Below are positions 1 to 7,055 of a stretch of 9,523 nucleotides of DNA, one piece after another. The stretch spans positions 1-9,523 of the forward strand of contig CAMLJY010000139.1 of NCBI GenBank assembly GCA_946480465.1. Reading direction: 5' to 3'. The position numbers and the translations under genes were made by a program. This DNA comes from an uncultured Burkholderiales bacterium. GTDB lineage: Bacteria > Pseudomonadota > Gammaproteobacteria > Burkholderiales > Burkholderiaceae. Positions within the stretch are counted from its first letter, which is position 1, and the number at the start of each line of letters is the position of its first letter. Under the pieces are notes generated by a model. It was given only the letters and a program-made list of their open reading frames with translations, was not told the DNA's origin and searched no databases.

Positions 1-252
1 TGCCTGGAGAAGCCGCCGTCCATCGTGCTGATGGACCTGCAGATGCCCGGCATGGACGGCCTGGAGGCCGCGCGCCGCCTGCGCGTGCTGCAGGCCGAGA
101 AGCGCTGGCCCGGCGCCCCCATCATCGCGCTGACCGCGCATGCCGCCGACAGCGACCGCCACGCCTGCCTGGCGGCCGGCATGAACGAGATGCTGACCAA
201 GCCGCTGGGGCTGGAGACGCTGCGGCAGATGCTGCTGAAGTTCCTGAAATAG
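1..252 (+). CDS. Receiver (REC) domain protein, C-terminal fragment; probably a hybrid sensor kinase or response regulator
   Basis: The first 83 codons seen are open from base 1 to the TAG at 250-252, so the gene starts outside the window. The fragment is the second half of a CheY-like receiver domain. The phosphoacceptor Asp is at fragment residue 12 in the motif MDLQMPGMDG. The switch Thr is at residue 45 (ALTAHA) and the conserved Lys-Pro at 67-68 (LTKPL). The protein ends about 15 residues after the KP motif, so the receiver is the last domain. The phrasing ALTAHAADSDRHACLAAGMNE is typical of receivers attached to hybrid histidine kinases, but a stand-alone regulator cannot be excluded because the N-terminal part is missing. 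The gene points toward the minus-strand gene ending at 265, leaving 12 bp between the two stops. No link to the PHB genes can be shown. Confidence 0.9.
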   Translation, partial: CLEKPPSIVLMDLQMPGMDGLEAARRLRVLQAEKRWPGAPIIALTAHAADSDRHACLAAGMNEMLTKPLGLETLRQMLLKFLK

Positions 253-264
253 CGGCCGAAGTGC

Positions 265-1101
265 TCAGCCGTGGAAGAAGCGTTCCACGAGCGTGATCTG
301 CTCCGGCGTATTGAGGGCGGGCGCATGGCCGCAGTCGGCGATCGTCACCACCACCGCCTCCGGTCCGCGGGTGCGCATCGCATCGGCGGTTTCCGGCAGC
401 AGCAGGTCCGAATCGATGCCGCGCAGCACCAGCACCGGCAGGTCCAGGCTGTCCCAGGCATCCCACTGGTCGTAGTCCGTCGGGTGCACGATGAACTGGC
501 GCACCATCGCCGGATCGTAGTGCGGCGTCACGCGGCCGTCGGGCAGGCGGCGGGTGCTGGTCTCGGTCAGGCGGCGCCACTGCGTATCGCTCATCCATCC
601 GTAGGGCTTGTAGACGGTGCGGAAGTAGCTTTCGAGCTCGCTCACCGTCGCGAAAGCCGAAGGACTGCCGGCATAGCTCCGGATGCGATCGACCGCGGGC
701 CTGGCCAGCTCGGGGCCGATGTCGTTCAGCACCAGGCGGCGAATGCGCCCGCGCAAGGTGGTGGCCGCGGCCTTCAGGCCGATGGCCCCGCCCATCGAGG
801 TGCCGAGCCAGTGGCACTGGCGCACGCCCAGCTGGTCGAGCAGCGCGGTGGCGAGCCGCACGTAGAAGGCCAGGCAGTACTCCTCGTCCGGCACCGGGCT
901 CCACTGGGACAGGCCGCGGCCGATCGTGTCCGGGCAGATCACGCGGTAGCGCGTGGCCAGCCGCGCGGCGATGTCGTCCATGTCGCGGCAGGTGCGCGCG
1001 AGCCCGTGCCAGGCGATCACCACCTCCTCATGCTGCGCGTTCCACTCGGTGTAGTGCAGTTCGCGCCCTTCGCAGCGCAGGTAGTGGGAGCTGAAGCTCA
1101 T
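265..1101 (-). CDS. Alpha/beta fold hydrolase, cytoplasmic, 278 aa
   Basis: A single-domain serine hydrolase of the alpha/beta fold. Visible elements in order: oxyanion-side HG motif (WHGLART, residues 31-37), nucleophile elbow GTSMGG with Ser102, probable acid Asp232 (RGIDSDLL; Asp230 is the alternative) and catalytic His259 (CGHAPAL). No signal peptide or membrane segment is visible, so it should act in the cytoplasm. The open frame continues upstream to about 2199, but that stretch overlaps the next gene and is low-complexity Arg/Ala shadow. The ATG at 1099-1101 is preceded by AAGGA about 8 nt upstream and begins a normal N-terminus (MSFSSHYLRCEGREL). It is the last gene on its strand, 92 bp after the 3HB-oligomer hydrolase, and may be co-transcribed with it. 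The ester substrate is unknown; hydrolysis of imported 3HB dimers is only a context guess. General family resemblance is to haloperoxidase and enol-lactonase type esterases. Confidence 0.9.
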   Translation of the reverse strand: MSFSSHYLRCEGRELHYTEWNAQHEEVVIAWHGLARTCRDMDDIAARLATRYRVICPDTIGRGLSQWSPVPDEEYCLAFYVRLATALLDQLGVRQCHWLGTSMGGAIGLKAAATTLRGRIRRLVLNDIGPELARPAVDRIRSYAGSPSAFATVSELESYFRTVYKPYGWMSDTQWRRLTETSTRRLPDGRVTPHYDPAMVRQFIVHPTDYDQWDAWDSLDLPVLVLRGIDSDLLLPETADAMRTRGPEAVVVTIADCGHAPALNTPEQITLVERFFHG

Positions 1102-1162
1102 CGAACTCTTCCTTGTCCTGGCGCGCCCGGTTGGCCGAGGGCACGCCTTCTCGCAGCAGGGC

Positions 1163-1182
1163 GGCCGCGGCATGCCGCGGCC
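1163..1182. repeat. Perfect 20-bp GC palindrome between the oligomer hydrolase and the alpha/beta hydrolase
   Basis: The sequence GGCCGCGGCATGCCGCGGCC equals its own reverse complement. As RNA it can fold into an 8-bp all-G/C stem with a CAUG loop. On the minus strand it begins 11 nt after the TGA of the oligomer hydrolase and lies about 60 nt before the ATG of the alpha/beta hydrolase. No U-run follows it, so it is not a canonical intrinsic terminator. It could be a 3' stability hairpin, a partial attenuator or a protein-binding site. Confidence 0.55.
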
Positions 1183-1193
1183 CGGCGCCCCAT

Positions 1194-3335
1194 TCAATCC
1201 GGCACGTTCAGCGTGGTGCCGGTGACCGTGATGGCATTGGCCGCCGCCGGCGTCGCCGCGATCGGCGGCACGTTGGCCGCCGTCAGCGCCGGTGCCGCGC
1301 CTGCCGTGCCGCCGCGCGGCACGGTGCGCACCACCTGGCTGGCCGGCAAGGCCGTGCCGTTCTTCAGGTGCGCATACATCGCATCCAGCGCGCGGTTCAG
1401 GTACACGTGCAGCGGCACGTAGCGCGTGTCGTAGCCGGGCAGCACGGCAGGCAGGCCGATGAAGCCGTCGAAGTGCTGGGCATTGGCCACCTCGATGTAC
1501 GACAGCTTGCTGGCCGCGCCCTCCACCTTCTTGTTCAGCGCGGTGTAGGGCCGCGAGGTGTGGTTCACCGGCAGCAGCGCATCCGAGCGGCCGTGCACGA
1601 TCAGCGCGGGCTTGCCGCGCAGGTTGCCGTTGCGGCGCGTCTCGTCGATGCCGGCCCGCAGCGCGGTGGCCTGCGTGCCGGTACCGGTCAGCAGGTTGCG
1701 CAGGCAGAGTGCGCCGTCCAGGTTGAAGTCCTGCGTCATCGTCGACGGCGAGAACGAGAACAGGTCGCGCAGCGGCGCGCCGGGGCTGAGGTTGTTGATC
1801 AGCTGCACGCCGGCCGAGGGCGGCACGCCGTTGCCGGTGGCGGCCATGGTCGCGAGCGACGCGGCGGCCAGTGCGTTGGGGATGCCCTGCGCCGTGGTGG
1901 CGCCGTAGCTGTAGCCGCAGAGCTGATCCTTCACGCTGGCGCGCGACAGCGCATTGGCAAAGGTGACCGTCACCGCCGAGGCCACCTCGAAGGCCGCGTG
2001 CGACGCATGCAGCACCGCGGCCTCGGGCTCCCAGCCGTAGTCGCGCAGCTTCTGCAGCGCCTCGTCGGCCTGGGCAGCGGTGGTGTCGCCGCTCAGCAGG
2101 CCCTTGGCCTTCAGCGACGCGCAGCGGTTGGTGGCAAAGGCCGCCACGACGAAGGCCGATCCGGGCGTGCCGGCGAGCTGCGGCGACAGCACGGCACAAG
2201 GCTGGTAGACGTTGGCGTAGCTGGTGAAGTCGTACAGCGTCTTGGCCGACAGCGGCACCGCGGCGCCGCCGCGGCGCACGCTGACGCCCGGGTCGGCCGG
2301 CAGCTCCACCGCCGGCTCGGCCACCGCCACGCCGTCGATCAGGCCGCCGGCGTCGTTCTCGGCCGCGGCGATGGCGGCGCCGCCGCCATTGGAGATGCTG
2401 GAGGCGATGACCAGCGTGTTCGAGGGTTTCAGCTTGCGCTCACGTTGGCCGTTATCCAGCACGGCGCCGTACTTCTCGTTCAGGGCCCAGAAGGCGAACT
2501 CCACCGCCTGCAGCGTGAAGCTGCCCCAGTCCTTCTCCGGGTTGCGCTGCGAGTGCGCGTGCTTGAAGGCGAAGCGGTTCGGGGTGGCGGTGTTCAGCGC
2601 GGCCAGCTCGCCGGCCGTCAGGCTGGCGCGGAACTGCGCGTTGTTGCCGGCTGCGGCGGACGTGGCGCGCGTGCCGTCGATCAGCGGCACGGTGTCGCCG
2701 CCCAGGTCGTGCGGCGCGCTGCCGGTGCCCTTGTCGGTGTAGGCCACCGCGCAGCCGCGCTTCAGGCCCCATTCGCCGGTGGAGATGCCGCCGTAGATGC
2801 CGCGCGAGCCCGACGAGGTGGCGGTGACGATGCACGGGTTGTCCACCGAGAAGCTGTCGGGAATCTGCACCATCAGCGTCACGTTCTGGCGGCCGCTGCC
2901 GTCGTCGCTGAACGCGAGCATCTCGGTGCCGGCGATCTTGCCCTCGGTGGTGGCGGCGACGCCTTCGGCGGTGACGCCGGGGCCGTAGAAGACGCCGTAG
3001 CCGCCGGCCGTGGTCATGTCGACCAGCGCCCGGTAGTTGTTGTAGATGGCCAGGCGGCGCAGCTCGGCCGCCGTCGGCGTGGCCGAGGTGGCCGGCGCCG
3101 CGGCCGACGCCAGCCCGGTGCGGCCGAGGCCGGCGGTCAGCAGGTCGTCGGACGTGCCGTCGTAGGTCTTGCTGGTCACGGTGCCGACGTAGGCCGGCTT
3201 GGCGCTGAACTCCACCGTGGGCGCATGCGTCACCTCGGTGTCGTCGCCGCTGCAGGCGGCCAGGGCCGCAAGCGCGGAGGCCAGGAGTCCCAACGAACCG
3301 GCGCGCGTGGCGCGGCCGCTCTTCTTGCTTGTCAT
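1194..3335 (-). CDS. D-(-)-3-hydroxybutyrate oligomer hydrolase, predicted lipoprotein, 713 aa
   Basis: Recognised as a member of the 3HB-oligomer hydrolase family (EC 3.1.1.22), which cuts soluble oligomers released from PHB into 3-hydroxybutyrate. The length of about 700 residues is normal for the family. The nucleophile motif is SSISNGGG with Ser315. The acid is probably Asp585 (HGRSDALLP) and the histidine His621 (NAQHFDGF), as in the family's Ser-Asp-His triad. The N-terminus has basic residues, a hydrophobic stretch and the lipobox LAAC with Cys28, followed by SGDD. This predicts a lipid-anchored protein rather than a freely secreted one; Ser at +2 would favour the outer membrane under enteric sorting rules. 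The ATG at 3333-3335 has a strong GAGGAGA site 8 nt upstream. It starts only 22 nt after the LivM-type permease stop, so it belongs to the transporter transcription unit. The Ala/Thr/Pro-rich C-terminal tail (about 675-713) is probably flexible. Confidence 0.93.
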   Translation of the reverse strand: MTSKKSGRATRAGSLGLLASALAALAACSGDDTEVTHAPTVEFSAKPAYVGTVTSKTYDGTSDDLLTAGLGRTGLASAAAPATSATPTAAELRRLAIYNNYRALVDMTTAGGYGVFYGPGVTAEGVAATTEGKIAGTEMLAFSDDGSGRQNVTLMVQIPDSFSVDNPCIVTATSSGSRGIYGGISTGEWGLKRGCAVAYTDKGTGSAPHDLGGDTVPLIDGTRATSAAAGNNAQFRASLTAGELAALNTATPNRFAFKHAHSQRNPEKDWGSFTLQAVEFAFWALNEKYGAVLDNGQRERKLKPSNTLVIASSISNGGGAAIAAAENDAGGLIDGVAVAEPAVELPADPGVSVRRGGAAVPLSAKTLYDFTSYANVYQPCAVLSPQLAGTPGSAFVVAAFATNRCASLKAKGLLSGDTTAAQADEALQKLRDYGWEPEAAVLHASHAAFEVASAVTVTFANALSRASVKDQLCGYSYGATTAQGIPNALAAASLATMAATGNGVPPSAGVQLINNLSPGAPLRDLFSFSPSTMTQDFNLDGALCLRNLLTGTGTQATALRAGIDETRRNGNLRGKPALIVHGRSDALLPVNHTSRPYTALNKKVEGAASKLSYIEVANAQHFDGFIGLPAVLPGYDTRYVPLHVYLNRALDAMYAHLKNGTALPASQVVRTVPRGGTAGAAPALTAANVPPIAATPAAANAITVTGTTLNVPD

Positions 3336-3357
3336 TGCGAACGTCTCCTCGTTGAAA

Positions 3358-4461
3358 TCAGCGCCCCGCGGCCAGGGCCCGGGCGCGCAGCTTGCCCACG
3401 ACCCCGGTCGGGAAGTGGTAGACCGACAGCACGAACAACACCCCCAGCCACAGCAGCCAGCGGTCGGGCGACACGATGGCCGACAGCACCGGCACGCCGG
3501 CCAGCGGCTCGGCGCCCAGCTTCAGCAGGTCCTGCAGGTAGTTCTGCGCCAGCACGAAGAGCACGGCGCCGATCACCGAGCCGTACATCGTGCCCATGCC
3601 GCCGATGACGACGATGAGCAGGATGTCCAGCATGATCTCGAAGGACAGCGTGGTGTCCGGGCCCGTGTAGCGCAGCCAGATCGCGAGCAGCGCGCCGGCG
3701 AGCGTGGCGAACAGCGCGGCCATCACGTTGCTGAGCGTGCGGTAGACCACGGTGCGGAAACCGATGGCCTCGGCCCGGAAGTCGTTCTCGCGGATGGCTT
3801 GCAGTACCCGCCCGAACGGCGAGTTGACGATGCGCAGCAGGACCAGGAACAGCACCAGCACCACCGCGAACAGCAGGTAGTAGCTGATCAAGCGGCCGTC
3901 CAGCGTCACCTCGAAGGGGCTGAAGCCGAACACCGAGAAGCCGGTGAGCGGGTTCTCCAGCGGCTCGAAGCTGGGGCTGAAGTGCGTGGGATTCCTGAAG
4001 GTCAGCCCATCCTCGCCGCCGGTCAGGTCCGACATCTGCGAGGCCAGGGTCTGGAAGGCGGCGGCGACGGCCAGCGTGATCATCGCGTAGAAGATCGCCT
4101 TCACCCGCAAAGAGAACAGGCCGATCACCAGCGACAGCGCCAGCGACACCACCAGCGCGATCGCCAGCCCCACCAGCACCGCCCCATAGCCTTCGCCCAG
4201 CCGCGTGCTGGCGATGGCGACGCCATAGGCACCGATGCCGAAGAACATGGTGTGCGCGAAGCTGACGATGCCGGTGTAGCCCAGCAGCAGGTCGTAGCTG
4301 GCGACCAGCAGCACGAAGACCAGCATCTTCGCGGCCACGCCCAGCGCCTTGCTGCCGGGGAACAGGAAGGGCGCGAAAGCCAGCGCGACGGCGATGACGA
4401 CCAGGGCGATGCCGAGCCAGCGGCTGCGCGGCAGATCGTGCGAAAGGATGCGTTGAATCAT
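3358..4461 (-). CDS. LivM-type branched-chain amino acid (HAAT) family ABC transporter permease, 367 aa
   Basis: An inner-membrane permease of the LivM/BPD_transp_2 family, one half of the membrane channel of a HAAT importer. Hydrophobic segments cover roughly residues 17-35, 45-62, 70-86, 92-118, 122-140, 191-210, 243-263, 276-305 and 334-350. Family hallmarks are GYTGIVSFAHTMFFGIGAYG (61-80) and the cytoplasmic coupling loop SPFGRVLQAIRENDFRAEAI (214-233) that contacts the ATPases. The loop at about 141-190 is probably periplasmic. The length is typical. The ATG at 4459-4461 follows the LivH-type stop by 37 nt and has only a weak Shine-Dalgarno (GCGGG), so it may depend on translation from upstream. 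Family members carry branched-chain amino acids, amides, urea or other small organic acids, so the fold does not fix the substrate. The location between a PHB depolymerase and an oligomer hydrolase suggests 3-hydroxybutyrate or short oligomers (inference). Confidence 0.93.
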   Translation of the reverse strand: MIQRILSHDLPRSRWLGIALVVIAVALAFAPFLFPGSKALGVAAKMLVFVLLVASYDLLLGYTGIVSFAHTMFFGIGAYGVAIASTRLGEGYGAVLVGLAIALVVSLALSLVIGLFSLRVKAIFYAMITLAVAAAFQTLASQMSDLTGGEDGLTFRNPTHFSPSFEPLENPLTGFSVFGFSPFEVTLDGRLISYYLLFAVVLVLFLVLLRIVNSPFGRVLQAIRENDFRAEAIGFRTVVYRTLSNVMAALFATLAGALLAIWLRYTGPDTTLSFEIMLDILLIVVIGGMGTMYGSVIGAVLFVLAQNYLQDLLKLGAEPLAGVPVLSAIVSPDRWLLWLGVLFVLSVYHFPTGVVGKLRARALAAGR

Positions 4462-4498
4462 GGCCGATGACCCGCAAAGTGGGCGTGGTGGTACGTGT

Positions 4499-5533
4499 TC
4501 ACCGGTTGGTCACCGGGTAGAGGCCCTGCGGCCGCCACAGCAGGATGGCCACCATCAGCGCGATGTTCGAGAACAGCGCGACCTTGGGTGCGAGATAGCC
4601 GGTGTAATTGGCGAGCAGGCCCACCAGCAGCGCACCGACGAAGCACCCCAGCGTGGAGCCCAGGCCGCCGATGATGATGACGATGAAGATCAGCACGTTC
4701 ACCTGGCCGCCGAGCTGCGGGATGACGTTCTGCTGGAAGAAGCCCCACATCACGCCGCCCAGGCCGGCCAGCGCCGAGCCGGCGACGAACACACCGACGA
4801 ACAGCGTGCGGATGCGGTAGCCGAGCGACTCCACCATCTCGCGGTCCTGCACGCCGGCGCGGATGAGCAGGCCGATCTTGGTGCGGTTCAGCGTGAACAC
4901 CAGCGCGGCGAAGACGATCAGCCCGATGACCATCGCCAGCACCCGGTACTTGACGATGGCCGCGTCTCCGATGAGGTAGGCACCGCGCAGCACCTCCGGC
5001 AGCGGCAGCGGGATCTGCGCCGGGCCCCAGACCACCTTGATGATCTCCTCGCCGACGATCATGCCGCCCATGGTGATCAGGATCTGCTTCAGGTGCAGGC
5101 CGTAGACGGGGCGCACGATGACGCGTTCGAAGGCCAGGCCGATGGCGCCGGCCACGGCCATGGCGGCCAGCATCGCCAGGAACACGGCACCGAGCTGGCC
5201 GAACTCGCCCGTCCAGCCGGCGGCGGCACCCATCACGCTGGTGGCGACGAAGGCGCCCAGCGCGATGAACACGCCGTGGCCGAAGTTCAGCACGTCCATC
5301 AGGCCGAACACCAGCGTCAGGCCGGAGGCGGTGATGAACACGATCAGGCCCATCGCGAGGCCGGCGACCGTCAGCGTCAGCCAGGTGCTGCCGCTGCCGA
5401 TGAGCGGCCAGGCGACCAGCGCCATCACCGCGACCAGGGCCAGCGGCACCCAGTCGAAACGCGCCTTCGGCACCGCGGTGCCGGCCACCGGCGAGGCAGT
5501 CACCGCCGGCGCGGCCTGAGTGGTGGCATTCAT
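4499..5533 (-). CDS. LivH-type branched-chain amino acid (HAAT) family ABC transporter permease, 344 aa
   Basis: The second channel subunit, of the LivH family. The first 28 or so residues are a polar Ala/Thr/Pro-rich cytoplasmic extension. Membrane segments follow at about 29-46, 51-75, 86-104, 112-133, 149-165, 195-214, 244-265, 278-308 and 318-334. The family motif is ASGLTLVFGLMDVLNFGHG (69-87), and the coupling loop is TKIGLLIRAGVQDREMVESL (218-237). The frame stays open back to about 6388, but the true start is the ATG at 5531-5533. It overlaps the LivF-type stop in an ATGA arrangement and has GGGAG about 7 nt upstream, indicating translational coupling. It should pair with the LivM-type subunit encoded 37 nt downstream. 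Fold and role are certain; the substrate is not. Confidence 0.93.
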   Translation of the reverse strand: MNATTQAAPAVTASPVAGTAVPKARFDWVPLALVAVMALVAWPLIGSGSTWLTLTVAGLAMGLIVFITASGLTLVFGLMDVLNFGHGVFIALGAFVATSVMGAAAGWTGEFGQLGAVFLAMLAAMAVAGAIGLAFERVIVRPVYGLHLKQILITMGGMIVGEEIIKVVWGPAQIPLPLPEVLRGAYLIGDAAIVKYRVLAMVIGLIVFAALVFTLNRTKIGLLIRAGVQDREMVESLGYRIRTLFVGVFVAGSALAGLGGVMWGFFQQNVIPQLGGQVNVLIFIVIIIGGLGSTLGCFVGALLVGLLANYTGYLAPKVALFSNIALMVAILLWRPQGLYPVTNR

Positions 5534-6261
5534 TGGTGTGCTCCCAGCGAAAGGCCCAGCAGCCGCTGCTGCAGCGCCGTGTCGTCGGCCAGCTCGCGCA
5601 TCGAGCCGCGGTGCACGACGCGGCCGTCGTCCATCACCGCCACGCTGTCGCCCAGCGCCTTGGCCATCATGAAGTTCTGCTCGACCAGCAGGATGGTCGT
5701 GCGCTGGCGCTTCAGTTCGTTGAAGGCCGAGATCAGGTTCTGGATGATGGACGGCGCCAGGCCCTTGCTGGGCTCGTCGATCAGGATCAGCTCGCGCGGC
5801 TCGCAGATGGCCCGGGCCACGGCCAGCATCTGCTTCTGGCCGCCGGAGAGCTTGCCCGCGGGATAGAGCCAGAACTTCTTCAGCGCGGGGAAGAGGCTGA
5901 AGATCCAGTCCAGGCGCTTGGTGTCCAGCTCGCCGGCGTGGCGCGCGGCGCGCGCGGCCAGCACCATGTTCTCCTTCACCGTCAGGTCGCTGAAGATGCC
6001 CATGTTCTCGGGCACGTAGGCAATGCCGCGGCCCGCGATGTGGGGCGTGGCCGCTCCTTTCAGGCTTTGGCCCTTGAAGCGGATGTCGCCCTGGCTGGCC
6101 TGCCACAGGCCCATGATCGTGCGCAGCGTGGTGGTCTTGCCGGCGCCGTTGCGGCCCAGCAGCATCGTCACTTCGCCGGCCGGCACGGCGAAGTCCACGC
6201 CATGCAGGATGTGGTAGGCGCCGATGTGCGTGTGCACGCCCGTCAGTTCGAGGATGTTCAT
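5530..6261 (-). CDS. LivF-type ABC transporter ATP-binding protein, 243 aa
   Basis: One of the two nucleotide-binding subunits that drive the importer from the cytoplasmic face. Walker A is GRNGAGKTT (36-44), the Q-loop region reads YVPENMGIF (82-90), the signature is LSGGQKQM (138-145), Walker B is LILIDEP (158-164) and the D-loop is SKGLAP (165-170). The H-loop position reads LLVEQN, with Gln195 where many ATPases have His; this is usual for LivF proteins and not a defect. The ATG at 6259-6261 has GGAAGAA 5 nt upstream and overlaps the stop of the LivG-type gene by an ATGA. Its own stop overlaps the LivH-type start the same way. The three genes are therefore translated as a coupled block, which fits subunits needed in fixed ratio. 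Confidence 0.95.
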   Translation of the reverse strand: MNILELTGVHTHIGAYHILHGVDFAVPAGEVTMLLGRNGAGKTTTLRTIMGLWQASQGDIRFKGQSLKGAATPHIAGRGIAYVPENMGIFSDLTVKENMVLAARAARHAGELDTKRLDWIFSLFPALKKFWLYPAGKLSGGQKQMLAVARAICEPRELILIDEPSKGLAPSIIQNLISAFNELKRQRTTILLVEQNFMMAKALGDSVAVMDDGRVVHRGSMRELADDTALQQRLLGLSLGAHQ

Positions 6262-7052
6262 GCGGGTTCTTCCACGGCCATGCCCAGGTAGGCCTGCTGC
6301 ACCACCGGCGAAGCGATGACGGTCGCCGGCTCCCCGTCCGCCACCAGCGCGCCGTTGTGCAGCACGATGATGCGGTCGGACAGTTCACGCACCACGTCCA
6401 TCTTGTGTTCCACCAGCAGGATCAGGCAGTCGCGGCGCGCCTTCAGCGCACGGATCAGGTCCAGGATCACCGGCACCTCGTCGACGCTCATGCCGGCGGT
6501 CGGCTCGTCGAACATGAAGACCTTGGGGTCCAGCGCGATCAGCAGGGCCACCTCCAGCTTGCGCTGGTCGCCGTGCGGCAAGGCGCTGGCGGCCGTGTCG
6601 TGCTTGGCGGCCAGGCGCACCTGTTCCAGGATGGCCTGCGCCTCGTCGACCCAGGCCTTGCGGTCCAGCCAGACGCGAAAGAGATCCAGCCCGCCCAAGC
6701 CGCCGCCGCGCCCCCGCCCCGCCTCGCGCGCCTGGATGGCCAGGCGCACGTTCTCGCGCACCGTGAGATTGGGGAACAGCTGGGTCAGCTGGAACGCCCG
6801 GCCCAGGCCGCGCCGCGTGCGCAGCGGCGCGGGCAGGCCGGTGATGTCCTCCCCGTCCAGCAGCACGCGGCCCTCGCTCGCCGGCAGTTGCCCGGAGATC
6901 AGGTTGAAGTACGTGGTCTTGCCGGCGCCGTTGGGGCCGACGATGGCGGTCAGCGTGCCCGGCTGGAAGGCACAGCTGACGTGGTCCACAGCCACGTGGC
7001 CGCCGAAGCGGATGGTCAGGTCCTGGGTTTCGAGCATGGCCGCGTCATTCAA
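6258..7052 (-). CDS. LivG-type ABC transporter ATP-binding protein, 264 aa (TTG start; alternative ATG at 7037)
   Basis: The other nucleotide-binding subunit. Walker A is GPNGAGKTT (39-47), followed by the Q-loop region RAFQLTQLFPNLTV (85-98). Walker B is VFMFDEPTAG (178-187) and the H-loop His is His216 (LLVEHKMDVV). The signature is LPHGDQRKLE (158-167) instead of LSGGQ; LivG proteins often depart from the consensus here. A Gly/Arg-rich insert lies at about 111-121. The longest frame starts with TTG at 7052, only 3 nt after the depolymerase stop. An in-frame ATG at 7037 would give 259 residues. Neither has a convincing Shine-Dalgarno, so initiation probably relies on ribosomes finishing the depolymerase. 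This tight junction joins the polymer-degrading enzyme to the transporter. The 3' end overlaps the LivF-type start (ATGA). Confidence 0.92.
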   Translation of the reverse strand: MNDAAMLETQDLTIRFGGHVAVDHVSCAFQPGTLTAIVGPNGAGKTTYFNLISGQLPASEGRVLLDGEDITGLPAPLRTRRGLGRAFQLTQLFPNLTVRENVRLAIQAREAGRGRGGGLGGLDLFRVWLDRKAWVDEAQAILEQVRLAAKHDTAASALPHGDQRKLEVALLIALDPKVFMFDEPTAGMSVDEVPVILDLIRALKARRDCLILLVEHKMDVVRELSDRIIVLHNGALVADGEPATVIASPVVQQAYLGMAVEEPA

Positions 7053-7055
7053 GGG

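Noticed and set aside
1102..2199. Upstream extension of the alpha/beta hydrolase frame, giving a 644-residue protein
   Set aside because: The added part overlaps the oligomer hydrolase in another frame and is Arg/Ala-rich noise. The ATG at 1101 has a good ribosome site and begins the hydrolase fold.
1113..3608. An 831-codon open frame on the plus strand opposite the oligomer hydrolase
   Set aside because: Low-complexity Arg/Gly/Ala/His translation with no recognisable domain; shadow of the minus-strand gene, which has intact catalytic motifs.
6116..6261. Gln instead of His at the H-loop of the LivF-type ATPase, and LPHGDQR instead of LSGGQ in the LivG-type ATPase, as possible inactivating changes
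   Set aside because: Both are familiar variations in LivF and LivG families; the Walker A and B motifs are intact in both proteins. (The span given is the 5' part of the LivF gene; the altered residues lie downstream in each gene.)
5534..6388. Upstream extension of the LivH-type permease frame, suggesting a 629-residue fusion
   Set aside because: The extra stretch is an out-of-frame reading of the LivF-type ATPase. The ATGA overlap and GGGAG site at 5533 define the start.
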